Positions 1-7,693 of a stretch of 29,751 nucleotides of DNA are shown here, one piece after another. The position numbers and the translations under genes are program-made. Source of the stretch: JAYZBC01 sp036339375 (GTDB taxonomy: Bacteria; Pseudomonadota; Alphaproteobacteria; MPNO01; UBA2964); contig JAYZBC010000015.1 in assembly GCA_036339375.1 (NCBI GenBank), forward strand, positions 1 to 29,751, given 5' to 3'. Under the pieces are notes generated by a model. It had not been told where the DNA came from. It saw nothing but the letters and a program-made list of their open reading frames with translations, and did no database searches. Every line of letters begins with the position of its first letter. Within the stretch, counting starts at the first letter, position 1.

Positions 1-45
1 CCCCACCCTTACCAAGGGTGTGCTCTACCCCTGAGCTACGGCGGC
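1..45 (-). tRNA. tRNA-Thr (GGT anticodon), partial, 5' part only
   Basis: Read on the minus strand, the 5' end is GCCGCCG (acceptor arm, bases 39-45), followed by TA, a D arm with GCTC...GAGC, and an anticodon arm CACCC-TTGGTAA-GGGTG. The anticodon GGT lies at bases 11-13 and reads threonine codons ACC/ACU. The variable region, T arm and 3' end lie outside the window, so the gene is cut by the window edge and not by damage. The identification rests on the intact D and anticodon arms. Confidence 0.9.
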
Positions 46-185
46 TTTTTTCGTTATGACTTCATATTGGCATGCCTAAATGACCTATACAATTAATCAT
101 TACAAATCATATGCCGATGTTGTTTGAAAAATTTTTAAAATCGGAGTAACTAATTTGGCAAAATTGGAAAAGTCGGGGTTTAATT

Positions 186-335
186 ATGTCATCTGAAAAC
201 TCGTCAAATTCTCAGAATGAACGAAACAAGAAAAATCCAAGACAAAAACTTTTGGCAATTGCCTTGCGCCAGAATTTAAAACGAAGAAAGGCTCAAGCAA
301 AAAATCGTAGCGGGTTATCAAAACCTGGTAAATGA
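186..335 (+). CDS. Small basic hypothetical protein upstream of murA
   Basis: This is a 49-residue open frame starting ATG at 186 and ending TGA at 333-335. The first third is polar (Ser/Asn/Glu), and the rest is rich in Lys and Arg, including the stretch ALRQNLKRRKAQAKNRS. From memory, short basic proteins with an LRxNLKRRKxQ-type core are common directly upstream of murA in alphaproteobacteria; this is not checked by a search. No domain, signal peptide or membrane segment is seen. A G-rich element (GGGG at 175-178) precedes the start. The basic core would suit nucleic-acid or ribosome binding, but no function is assigned. It lies 142 bases before murA on the same strand and may be co-transcribed with it. 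Confidence 0.6.
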   Translation: MSSENSSNSQNERNKKNPRQKLLAIALRQNLKRRKAQAKNRSGLSKPGK

Positions 336-477
336 TAAAAACAGAATTATAATTTCCAGTTAGTGGAGTAAACCGGAATTCAAACCTGTAAGACAAAATT
401 AGTGTAAATGAAAAGTCTAACCTTATGGATTGATTTTTTAAAAAAGTTTAAAGAAATAGAGACCCTCACAGTTAGTT

Positions 478-1758
478 ATGGAAAAAATTCGAATCAAAGG
501 AGGAAAATCACTTAGCGGGAGGCTACATTTGTTTGGTGCCAAGAATGCAGCGTTACCTCTTATGGCTTCCAGTCTTTTAACCAAGGCTACTTTAACCCTT
601 AATAATTTGCCTAACTTAGTTGATATCAACACTATGAAAAAATTGCTTATGCATCATGGTGTAAAAGTCAATTCTCCTAAAGGAAATTCTGACGGAAATA
701 CCATTAAAAGAACTTTAAATTTATCCGCCGAAAACATTGGGGATCTTACCGCCCCATATGACTTGGTACGCCAAATGAGGGCATCTATTTTAGTTTTGGG
801 CCCTTTATTAGCACGGATGGGAGAAGCCAATGTCTCTCTACCTGGAGGATGTGCAATAGGGGCACGGCCAGTGGATTTGCATATAAATGGGCTAGAACAA
901 CTTGGCGCTAAATTTGATTTTTCTGGAGGGTACATTAGTGCTGTTGCACCTAAGGGTTTGAAAGGAACTCATATCGTTTTGCCAATTGTTTCTGTCGGTG
1001 CTACAGAAAATTTATTAATGGCTGCCTGTTTGGCGAAGGGTGAGACAATTATTAGCAACGCAGCAAAAGAGCCTGAAATTAGAGATTTATCAAATTGTTT
1101 GGTGGCCATGGGGGCTAATATAGAAGGGATAGGTACGGATAAACTTATTATTCGGGGAAAAACGAGTTTAAAAGGAGCAGATTATTCAATTGTTGGTGAC
1201 CGTATAGAAGCAGGGACTTACGCCATTGCTGCGGCGATTACTGGCGGAAAAATTGAACTGACTGGTGTTAGCATAGAGTTGCTGGAAAGCGTTATAGAAA
1301 AGCTTTCTGAGGCTGGTGTATCAATTGAACATACGAAACAAGGGTTTTACATAGAGAGAAAGGGAAAATTAAAAGGAATTGATGTTGTCACCAGCCCCTT
1401 TCCTGGATTTCCTACTGACCTTCAGGCCCAAATAACTGCTTTAATGTGTATCGCAGATGGCGCAACAATGATCACTGAAGAAATTTTTGAAAATAGGTTT
1501 ATGCATATTCCTGAATTGGTACGTATGGGTGCAAATATAACGATGCACGGTTCTTCTTCCCTCGTACGGGGGGGTGATAAACTAATTGGTGCTCCCGTGA
1601 TGGCAACTGACTTACGTGCATCTGCTTGCCTGATTTTAGCGGGGTTGGCAGCAAAAGGCGAAACAATTGTCAATCGAGTCTACCATATTGATCGTGGGTA
1701 TGAATGCATAGATGAAAGATTGTCTGCCCTAGGCGCGGATATAGAAAGATTAGATTGA
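478..1758 (+). CDS. murA: UDP-N-acetylglucosamine 1-carboxyvinyltransferase (MurA)
   Basis: MurA transfers enolpyruvate from phosphoenolpyruvate to UDP-GlcNAc, the first committed step of cytoplasmic peptidoglycan precursor synthesis. The 426-residue length is normal for the family. Visible marks are the N-terminal GAKNAALP motif with the Lys23-Asn24 pair, the active-site loop PGGCAIGARPVDLH with catalytic Cys125 (a Cys, hence the fosfomycin-sensitive type of site), and FPGFPTDLQAQ in the second half. Internal repeats of the EPT fold give several GA(N/D)I segments. The ATG at 478 fits the usual N-terminus (MEKIRIKGGKSLSG). The stop codon shares one base with the start of the DUF2948 gene, which suggests translational coupling. 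Confidence 0.97.
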   Translation: MEKIRIKGGKSLSGRLHLFGAKNAALPLMASSLLTKATLTLNNLPNLVDINTMKKLLMHHGVKVNSPKGNSDGNTIKRTLNLSAENIGDLTAPYDLVRQMRASILVLGPLLARMGEANVSLPGGCAIGARPVDLHINGLEQLGAKFDFSGGYISAVAPKGLKGTHIVLPIVSVGATENLLMAACLAKGETIISNAAKEPEIRDLSNCLVAMGANIEGIGTDKLIIRGKTSLKGADYSIVGDRIEAGTYAIAAAITGGKIELTGVSIELLESVIEKLSEAGVSIEHTKQGFYIERKGKLKGIDVVTSPFPGFPTDLQAQITALMCIADGATMITEEIFENRFMHIPELVRMGANITMHGSSSLVRGGDKLIGAPVMATDLRASACLILAGLAAKGETIVNRVYHIDRGYECIDERLSALGADIERLD

Positions 1759-2207
1759 TGAAGCCAAAACAAGGGCTAAAACTCCGCGCAATCGACGAAG
1801 AGGATTTTGACGTGGTTTCTAGCTTTCTACAAGATGCTGTAATTTCCGTAAAAGAAATGGCGTTCCTCAAGAAAGAAGACTGTTTCGTGTTTGTAGCGAA
1901 TAGGTTTTGCTGGGAAAATTTGACTAATACACAGAAAGTTAAAGAGGGAGATCACTTTGGTCGTGTCCATTGTGGGGTTTGTTTTGAAAATGTGACTAAG
2001 ATAATGCAAAAGGGTTTAAACCTTAGAAAAAAAACTCAAATTCTTTCACTTCTATCGATTAATGTTCAAGAAAATTTGATTGAGCTATTATTTTCTGCTG
2101 GTGTAGTTATCCGTATAGAGGTAAAGAGGCTTTTGTGTCACCTTCAAGACCTTGACGAGCCTTGGCCGACCTTGTGGCGACCAAAGCACTTGCTAAATGA
2201 AGAGTGA
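1758..2207 (+). CDS. DUF2948 family protein
   Basis: This 149-residue protein of unknown function matches what is known of the DUF2948 family, which typically sits between murA and the his genes in alphaproteobacteria. Visible features are an N-terminal LKLRAIDEEDFDVVSSFLQDAV segment broken by no signal peptide, a central EGDHFGRVHCGVCFENV region, and a tryptophan- and proline-containing tail (DEPWPTLWRPKH). I chose ATG 1758, which overlaps the murA stop (TGATG); a TTG at 1755 is in frame one codon earlier and cannot be excluded. It has no membrane segment and is probably cytoplasmic. Position in the murA-hisG-hisD run suggests co-transcription, not function. Confidence 0.85.
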   Translation: MKPKQGLKLRAIDEEDFDVVSSFLQDAVISVKEMAFLKKEDCFVFVANRFCWENLTNTQKVKEGDHFGRVHCGVCFENVTKIMQKGLNLRKKTQILSLLSINVQENLIELLFSAGVVIRIEVKRLLCHLQDLDEPWPTLWRPKHLLNEE

Positions 2208-2238
2208 AGCAGGGCATTGTCCTATTTCGGAGACTTTC

Positions 2239-2898
2239 ATGACTACAAGTTTGGTTTTGGCCCTACCAAAGGGCCGAATTTTAAAAGAAGCTATCCCCTT
2301 GCTTGAGCGGGCCGGTATAGAACCGGAAAGTGCTTTTAAAGAAAATGGACGAAAATTGACATTCGAAACAAATGTCCCTGGTTTAGAGATAGTTAGGGTC
2401 CGTAGTTTCGATGTGCCCACTTTTGTGGCTTTCGGGGCAGCGGATTTTGGCATTGCTGGTAGTGATGTTCTTATGGAGTTTGATTATTCAGAAAATTATG
2501 CTCCATTGGATTTGGGAATTGGTAAATGCCGCATGGTAGTAGCGGAACCAGAGGATATGGTGACATTTGATGATCCGGCGCGGTGGAGCCATGTTTCGGT
2601 GGCGACCAAATACCCCGAAATTACAAAAAATCATTTTGCCTCCAGGGGTGTGCAAGCTGAGTGTATTAAACTCAATGGGGCTATGGAATTGGCACCCAAA
2701 CTTGGGCTTTCAAAAAGAATTGTGGATTTGGTTGATACTGGGAGTACCCTAAAGGCTAATGGCTTGGTGGAAATAGAACATATAGCAGAGGTAAGTTCCC
2801 GCCTGGTTGTCAATCGTGCTGCGCTAAAAACTCGCCCTGAAGTTTTAGGAAAATGGATAGAGAACCTTAGAGGTGCAGTGAATGGTTACCAAGCTTGA
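2239..2898 (+). CDS. hisG: ATP phosphoribosyltransferase, short-form catalytic subunit (HisG)
   Basis: HisG joins ATP and PRPP to give phosphoribosyl-ATP, the first step of histidine synthesis. From ATG 2239 the protein has 219 residues. It shows the family N-terminus LVLALPKGRILKEA, the segment DVPTFVAFGAADFGIAGSDVL, and the PRPP-site region VDLVDTGSTLKANGL. It ends soon after, without the C-terminal regulatory domain of long HisG, so it should be the short form that needs the HisZ partner; hisZ is not in this window. I preferred ATG 2239 over an upstream in-frame ATG at 2197 because it gives the standard N-terminus and has CGGAG about six bases before it. The 3' end overlaps hisD by 17 bases. 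Confidence 0.94.
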   Translation: MTTSLVLALPKGRILKEAIPLLERAGIEPESAFKENGRKLTFETNVPGLEIVRVRSFDVPTFVAFGAADFGIAGSDVLMEFDYSENYAPLDLGIGKCRMVVAEPEDMVTFDDPARWSHVSVATKYPEITKNHFASRGVQAECIKLNGAMELAPKLGLSKRIVDLVDTGSTLKANGLVEIEHIAEVSSRLVVNRAALKTRPEVLGKWIENLRGAVNGYQA

Positions 2899-4198
2899 TT
2901 TCACACAACCGGATTTTCAAAAAAATATTGATGCTTTGGTTCATATTTCCGATGATTTAAATTCGAGTATAAATCTCGAAGTAAAAAAAATTGTTGAGGA
3001 CGTAAAGTTAAGAGGTGATATAGCATTATTAAAATATACCTCACAATTCGACGAGTTTACGCCAAAAACTGCCGCCGGTTTAAAAGTAAGCAAAAAAGAA
3101 ATTGAAAACGCGAGAAAAAGTTGTAGCAAAAAGGCGGTTTCTGCGTTAAAGGAAGCAAAAAAACGTATCCTGGAATACCACCGACACCTATTTCCTCAAG
3201 GCTTCGTTTTCGAGGATGACGTTGGGGTTCGGCTGGGTGCCCGTTGGAGGGCAATTTCATCTGTTGGAGTTTATGTTCCGGGTGGTACAGCTGCATATCC
3301 TAGTTCGGTGTTAATGAATGCTATTCCTGCCCAAATTGCTGGAGTAAAACGCCTTGTAATGACTGTTCCAGCCACAAAAAATAATTTAAATCCTTTGGTT
3401 CTTGTTGCTGCTGATATTTCAGGAATTGAAGAAATTTATCGTGTTGGCGGAGCACAAGCTATTGCAGCGTTAGCTTATGGGACAGAATCAATCGTTTCAG
3501 TTGATAAGATTGTGGGGCCGGGAAATGCTTATGTGGCTGCAGCAAAACGCTATGTCTATGGTAAAGTAGGAATTGACCTAATTGCAGGACCTACGGAAAT
3601 TCTTGTGGTTTCAGATAAAGAAAATGATCCAACTTGGATAGCCGCCGATTTATTGTCGCAAGCCGAACACGATGTACAAGCTCAATCGATATTGATTTGC
3701 GATGACCTACAATTTGCTGAATCTGTGCTTGTAAAAATTGAAGAGCTTTTAAAAAATTTGGAGAGATCAAAAATAGCGAAGGTAAGTTGGGATAACAATG
3801 GTGTTATTATAGTTGTTCAAGATTTGAGTAGCAGCCCGGATTTAATAAATAAGTTTGCACCAGAACATGTGGAGCTTGCTGTAGCTGACCCGCATATTTT
3901 GGCAGAAAAGATAACCAACGCTGGAGCAATTTTTTTAGGTAGGTACGCGCCTGAAGCCATTGGAGATTATATTGCAGGGCCTAGCCATGTTTTACCAACT
4001 GGTCGCAGTGCGAAGTTTTCTTCAGGGCTTGGGGTGACAGACTTTATGAAACGCACCTCTTTAATTGAGTGTGATGAAAATTCGATTTCAGAGATTGGAT
4101 CTAGTGCTAAAGTTTTAGCGACAGAGGAAGGTCTCAGTGCTCATGCTTTGTCAATCTCCTTACGTCTAAAAACCCAAAAACCTCCTAGACCTAAATAA
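2882..4198 (+). CDS. hisD: Histidinol dehydrogenase (HisD)
   Basis: HisD oxidises L-histidinol to L-histidine in two NAD-dependent steps, the end of the pathway. The 438-residue length is normal. The zinc ligands expected from the E. coli enzyme can be placed at Gln260, His263 (SQAEHDVQAQ), Asp362 (EAIGDYIAGPSH) and His421 (GLSAHALSI). The catalytic Glu-His pair is at 328-329 (FAPEHVELA). Other signatures are VGPGNAYVAAAKRYVYG and DLIAGPTEILV. The ATG at 2882 lies inside the end of hisG in another frame, so the two are probably translationally coupled. The short gap that follows contains a perfect AAAGCGCTTT palindrome without a loop, which is not a convincing terminator. Confidence 0.97.
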   Translation: MVTKLDFTQPDFQKNIDALVHISDDLNSSINLEVKKIVEDVKLRGDIALLKYTSQFDEFTPKTAAGLKVSKKEIENARKSCSKKAVSALKEAKKRILEYHRHLFPQGFVFEDDVGVRLGARWRAISSVGVYVPGGTAAYPSSVLMNAIPAQIAGVKRLVMTVPATKNNLNPLVLVAADISGIEEIYRVGGAQAIAALAYGTESIVSVDKIVGPGNAYVAAAKRYVYGKVGIDLIAGPTEILVVSDKENDPTWIAADLLSQAEHDVQAQSILICDDLQFAESVLVKIEELLKNLERSKIAKVSWDNNGVIIVVQDLSSSPDLINKFAPEHVELAVADPHILAEKITNAGAIFLGRYAPEAIGDYIAGPSHVLPTGRSAKFSSGLGVTDFMKRTSLIECDENSISEIGSSAKVLATEEGLSAHALSISLRLKTQKPPRPK

Positions 4199-4319
4199 TT
4201 AGTTCTATAAAGCGCTTTTTTTCAATTGATCTAAAGGAAACGTTGGAATTGCAATAAAGTCTGTGTTTTTACGCTAAATAAATCTTTGATTGAAATTTTT
4301 AACTAGCCCGGTGGTTATC

Positions 4320-4916
4320 GTGAATAAAGGGTCAATAAGAACAAGAAGCCGCAATCTCATATTGGCTTCCACCTCTCCTCGTCGACTAAGTTTGTTAACT
4401 CAAATTGGGATAAAGCCAAAGGCGGTAGTTGATCCCAAGGTTATTGAACATATCAAGCAGAATGAGAGCCCTGAGCGCATGGTTAAGCGCTTATCTAAAG
4501 AAAAAGCTGAAGCGGTTTTTAAGAAACATAAAGGGGTGTGGATTTTAGCAGCTGACACTGTAGTAGTATGTGGAAAGCACAAAATTGGAAAACCTAGAAA
4601 TAAAGTACAGGCCCGAAAAATTTTAAACCTTTTGTCCGGCCGTCGACATTACGTTTATGGTGGAGTATGCGTTATAGACCCTTTAGGAGATATTCACCTT
4701 CGTTGTGTGAAGACTTTTGTTACTTTTAAAAGGCTTCAAATTAATGAAATTGAATTTTATTTGGAGAGTGGTGAATGGTTGGATAAAGCAGGTGGGTACG
4801 CAATTCAGGGAAGGGGCACCCTTTTCGTAAAAAAAATTCAAGGTTCTTATTCTAATGTTGTAGGATTACCTCTTTATGAGACAAACATGTTGTTGATAGG
4901 GCTTGGGTATTTATAA
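4320..4916 (+). CDS. maf: Maf-like nucleoside triphosphate pyrophosphatase (YhdE-type)
   Basis: Maf proteins hydrolyse non-canonical or excess nucleotides (YhdE type: dTTP/UTP) to the monophosphate. The protein shows the N-terminal LILASTSPRR motif, the catalytic aspartate in AADTVV (Asp79 from this start), GKPRNKVQA, and the C-terminal GGYAIQG...GSYSNVVGLPL block typical of the YhdE subfamily more than the YceF subfamily. No ATG lies near the expected N-terminus. The frame opens at TTG 4290, GTG 4311 or GTG 4320; I chose GTG 4320 because GGTGG sits six bases before it and it leaves the shortest extension (198 residues). The start is therefore the uncertain part. It lies between hisD and rng. 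Confidence 0.9.
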   Translation: MNKGSIRTRSRNLILASTSPRRLSLLTQIGIKPKAVVDPKVIEHIKQNESPERMVKRLSKEKAEAVFKKHKGVWILAADTVVVCGKHKIGKPRNKVQARKILNLLSGRRHYVYGGVCVIDPLGDIHLRCVKTFVTFKRLQINEIEFYLESGEWLDKAGGYAIQGRGTLFVKKIQGSYSNVVGLPLYETNMLLIGLGYL

Positions 4917-4954
4917 ATTTTAATTTTTTAAGCCCAAATGTTAGGCCAGCTAGT

Positions 4955-6391
4955 ATGAAGTCACGTGAGCTTTTAATTGAGACCTTTAACAACGAAATCA
5001 GGGTTGCTGTTTTAGAATGTAACATTCTGGTAGATTTCATTGTCGAACGTGAAAACCGAAGTAGCGTTGTTGGTGATATTTATATGGGAAGAGTAGAAAA
5101 AATTCTTCCAAGTATTGGTGCAGCTTTCGTTGACATTGGAATAACCAAGTCTGGCTTTTTACCTCTTTTAGAGCATGATAAGGAACCCAACCAAGTATTA
5201 AAACCGATTGTTGAGGGTGCAAGTATTTGTGTGCAGGTGAAACGGGATGCATTTTCTCAAAAGGGACCTCAGTTATCCCAGGTTTTATCATTTGTAGGTC
5301 GCTTGTTAGTTTTTATCCCCGGAAACGGACAAGTCTCAATTTCACGACAAATAAATGATGTAGAGGAAAGTAAAAGGTTAAGGAGACTAGTTGAAGAAAT
5401 TAAAGAACCTGGTGAAGGATTTGTGGTTAGAACACTAGCGGAAGGTTCTGATGTACAAACAATTCGAACAGAAATTAAAAAATTAAAGAAATTTTGGAAG
5501 GAAGTGAAAGAGGTCAAAAACCAATCCCGTTCTCCAAAACGTATTTATAAGGATCTAGGGGCCTTAAAAAAAATTCTACGGGATTACACCCAAGGTAATA
5601 TAACAGAGATTAAATTTAACGATGTAGAAACGTATAAAAATGCCAAAGATTTCTGCAAGCAATGGTGCCCAGATATTGAAGAGCGCTTGGAAATCTGTTC
5701 CTCAGGACAGTCGTTATTTGCCAAACATGAAATAGAGGAAGAAATTGAGATAGCGTTAGGTAGATTTGTTTCTCTAAAATCGGGTGGTGGTCTGGTTATA
5801 GAAAAAACAGAAGCTTTAACAGCTATAGATGTAAATTCTGGAAGTTTCATACTAGCAGAAAATCCTCTGCAAAATGCTCGGCTAATAAATTTGGAGGCTG
5901 CTTCCGAAATCGCTCGTCAAATTAGAATACGGAACATTGGCGGAATCATAATTGTTGATTTTATACATATGAACGAGGATATAGTTTGGGAGGAAGTTAT
6001 TCAGAAGCTAAGGGCTGAATTTGCTTTTGATAGAGTTAGTTGCAGGGTATTAGATAAAACAGCAGGAGGATTAGTTGAAATTATACGCCGCCGTCGTAGA
6101 CCGGCACTGACTGAACTCCTTCAATCTGATTGTCCGTCGTGTGAAGGTGGTGGAAAAATTTTTAACACCGAGAGTGTACTTTTTGAGATCCTACGTGAAA
6201 TACGTCGTGAAGCAGAGTTTGCCAAATCCGGACCCTTAATTCTGAATGCTAGCCCAGAAATAATACGTGCACTTGAAGATGCACACGAAAATTCATACCC
6301 ATTTTCAGCGTTCCCTTTTAAAATTATACAGCATTCGGTGGAAGAATTTAGTCCGAATCAATTTGAAATCTTTTTTGACGGGACAAAATGA
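4955..6391 (+). CDS. rng: Ribonuclease E/G family endoribonuclease (RNase G type)
   Basis: This single-strand-specific endoribonuclease family acts in rRNA maturation and mRNA decay. The 478-residue size matches RNase G, with no long RNase E C-terminal scaffold. An S1-like domain covers about residues 35-125 (GDIYMGRVEKILPSIGAAFVDIG). The DNase I-like catalytic part carries the Mg2+ aspartates Asp292 (AIDVNSGSF) and Asp335 (IIIVDFIHM). The zinc-link cysteines are Cys393 and Cys396 (DCPSCEGGGK). It follows maf and is followed by yacG, a common alphaproteobacterial arrangement. The end of the gene overlaps the region just before the yacG start by almost nothing, suggesting coupling. Confidence 0.94.
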   Translation: MKSRELLIETFNNEIRVAVLECNILVDFIVERENRSSVVGDIYMGRVEKILPSIGAAFVDIGITKSGFLPLLEHDKEPNQVLKPIVEGASICVQVKRDAFSQKGPQLSQVLSFVGRLLVFIPGNGQVSISRQINDVEESKRLRRLVEEIKEPGEGFVVRTLAEGSDVQTIRTEIKKLKKFWKEVKEVKNQSRSPKRIYKDLGALKKILRDYTQGNITEIKFNDVETYKNAKDFCKQWCPDIEERLEICSSGQSLFAKHEIEEEIEIALGRFVSLKSGGGLVIEKTEALTAIDVNSGSFILAENPLQNARLINLEAASEIARQIRIRNIGGIIIVDFIHMNEDIVWEEVIQKLRAEFAFDRVSCRVLDKTAGGLVEIIRRRRRPALTELLQSDCPSCEGGGKIFNTESVLFEILREIRREAEFAKSGPLILNASPEIIRALEDAHENSYPFSAFPFKIIQHSVEEFSPNQFEIFFDGTK

Positions 6392-6392
6392 A

Positions 6393-6614
6393 ATGGTTGT
6401 AATTAATCTCTCGGGTAAAAGTAATTCTAAATGTCCTATTTGTGGATCCAAGGCTATCCATAAGTTTAGGCCGTTTTGTTCTCGTCGCTGTGGTGATTTA
6501 GACTTATCGAAATGGCTAAACGGAAGTTATAGCGTGCCGCTTAGTAAATTAGACGAGGATGATATAGAGGAGCTGGAATCTCTCAGGCAAAAAGAGTTGA
6601 ATTGCTCTGAATAA
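6393..6614 (+). CDS. yacG: DNA gyrase inhibitor YacG, zinc-binding
   Basis: YacG is a small zinc protein reported in E. coli to bind GyrB and inhibit gyrase. From ATG 6393 it has 73 residues. The four zinc cysteines are Cys14, Cys17 (KCPICG), Cys29 and Cys33 (PFCSRRCGDLDLSKWLNG), the classic family block. The tail is acidic (DEDDIEELESL). A longer in-frame opening runs back to 6267 inside rng, but its extra residues look like antisense-frame noise, and ATG 6393 begins two bases after the rng stop codon. The length is typical of alphaproteobacterial YacG. Confidence 0.93.
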   Translation: MVVINLSGKSNSKCPICGSKAIHKFRPFCSRRCGDLDLSKWLNGSYSVPLSKLDEDDIEELESLRQKELNCSE

Positions 6615-6726
6615 GAGTTTGACAATTGTGTGGCGGACTAAAATTTATTCTGAGGCCGAGTTTTTAATGCAATATATACCGTTCAATGAATAGCTTTCGA
6701 AAACTTCTTTTTTGTTATCTTTTCCA

Positions 6727-6858
6727 ATGGAGGTCATTATTTCTCTCAAAGCTCTTATTCTGATAGTTTTTGCTATCCTGGTGTCTGCTGGCCTGATGAT
6801 GGTTGTGTGGAGAATCGTAAGAAAATTGGTATCTGATGAGGATAGTGAAGATTCCTAA
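6727..6858 (+). CDS. Very small single-pass membrane protein candidate
   Basis: This is a 43-residue open frame from ATG 6727 to TAA 6856-6858, in a gap that is otherwise without genes. The protein has a hydrophobic segment at about residues 3-28 (IISLKALILIVFAILVSAG), followed by a basic anchor (WRIVRK) and an acidic tail (SDEDSEDS). This charge layout is that of a small inner-membrane protein with its C-terminus in the cytoplasm. No good ribosome-binding site is visible before the ATG, and no family is recognised. The ordered pattern of hydrophobic, basic and acidic parts is the main argument that the frame is real. A 25-residue frame at 6685 in another register looks like noise. Confidence 0.45.
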   Translation: MEVIISLKALILIVFAILVSAGLMMVVWRIVRKLVSDEDSEDS

Positions 6859-6930
6859 GGCAAGATTTTAGGCCTCTAATACATTCACGAAAATCTATGA
6901 TTTTAAGCTAATTTGTGAAAGGTAATTATT

Positions 6931-7626
6931 TTGGCAGGCTCTCCTCGGGTACGCGGAAAATTATTGACAAAAGAGGATTTTGTTAGTGGTCGCCATATAA
7001 AAATGATTCGTAAATCTGGGCTTGAACAATATGCACAACTCAATTCAGATGAATACAAGATTAAGCAAAAAGACGAATTAATCGAAAAATCTCCTGGCGA
7101 AACAATTTGGATTTTTGGTTATGGGTCGTTACTTTGGAACCCAGCTTTTGACTATGAAAAAAGAGAAATTGGAATTTTGTATGGTTATCATCGGCGGTTT
7201 TGTTTCTGGTCAAAAATAGGACGTGGTACACCGCAGAAGCCTGGAATGATGTTAGGCCTTGATAGGGGTGGTTCATGTAAGGGGGTCCTACTTGGAGTTA
7301 GCCGGGATAAAGCTTATGAAGAGTTAACTAGCGTGTTTATGCGTGAATTAACCGGTGTGACCTACCACGCAAAGTTATTACGGGTTTTAACAAAAGAAGG
7401 TCCGGTTGAGGCAATCACTTTTGTTTCCAACCCGTTAAGCCTCCATTACGTTGAAAAACAAAGAATTGAAGATACCGCTAAGTACATTGCACAAGGAGAA
7501 GGGCATCTTGGGCCGTGTTATCATTATTTATTTAACACGGTTGAACACCTTGAAGATTTGGGCATTCATGTTCCAGCTTTGAAAAAACTTTGTAAATTAG
7601 TTCATTCTATCAGAAAGGAGTTTTGA
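6931..7626 (+). CDS. chaC: ChaC-family gamma-glutamylcyclotransferase
   Basis: ChaC-type enzymes cleave glutathione to 5-oxoproline and Cys-Gly in the cytoplasm. The 231-residue protein carries the substrate-loop motif FGYGSLLWNP (about 62-71), the GYHRRFCFWS strand (85-94), and a glutamate in FMRELTGVTY (Glu139) at the position of the catalytic acid. The first 55 residues are a charged extension outside the core fold. The start is TTG at 6931, preceded by GAAAGG at about ten bases. No ATG before the YGSLL motif gives a better N-terminus except Met25. The gene is isolated, with a convergent dioxygenase gene downstream, so its partner genes are unknown here. Confidence 0.9.
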   Translation: MAGSPRVRGKLLTKEDFVSGRHIKMIRKSGLEQYAQLNSDEYKIKQKDELIEKSPGETIWIFGYGSLLWNPAFDYEKREIGILYGYHRRFCFWSKIGRGTPQKPGMMLGLDRGGSCKGVLLGVSRDKAYEELTSVFMRELTGVTYHAKLLRVLTKEGPVEAITFVSNPLSLHYVEKQRIEDTAKYIAQGEGHLGPCYHYLFNTVEHLEDLGIHVPALKKLCKLVHSIRKEF

Positions 7627-7663
7627 TTTTTAACACTGCAAATTATCTAGCTTTTGGTTAAAA

Positions 7664-7693
7664 AACACAAATCTCTAATTTTTAGTTTGTGTT
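7664..7693 (-). terminator. Candidate hairpin terminator of the TauD-type gene
   Basis: The arms AACACAAA (7664-7671) and TTTGTGTT (7686-7693) pair perfectly. The inner CTAA (7675-7678) and TTAG (7682-7685) can extend the stem, giving 12 pairs with a three-base bulge and a three-base loop. Read on the minus strand, the stem runs into a T run (TTTTTT) before AACC, as in intrinsic terminators. The hairpin covers the last codons and stop codon of the minus-strand gene, which is unusually tight. It could also slow transcription coming from chaC. The stem is AT-rich, so strength is uncertain. Confidence 0.45.

Noticed and set aside
69..76. Palindrome GGCATGCC near the tRNA-Thr gene
   Set aside because: Eight bases, with no convincing promoter or known site around it; may be chance.
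4209..4218. Palindrome AAAGCGCTTT followed by T residues after hisD, looking like a terminator
   Set aside because: The two arms are contiguous with no loop, so only a very short hairpin could form; too weak to call.
6267..6392. N-terminal extension of yacG reading back into rng
   Set aside because: The extra residues do not resemble the family, and ATG 6393 gives the normal length and immediately follows the rng stop.
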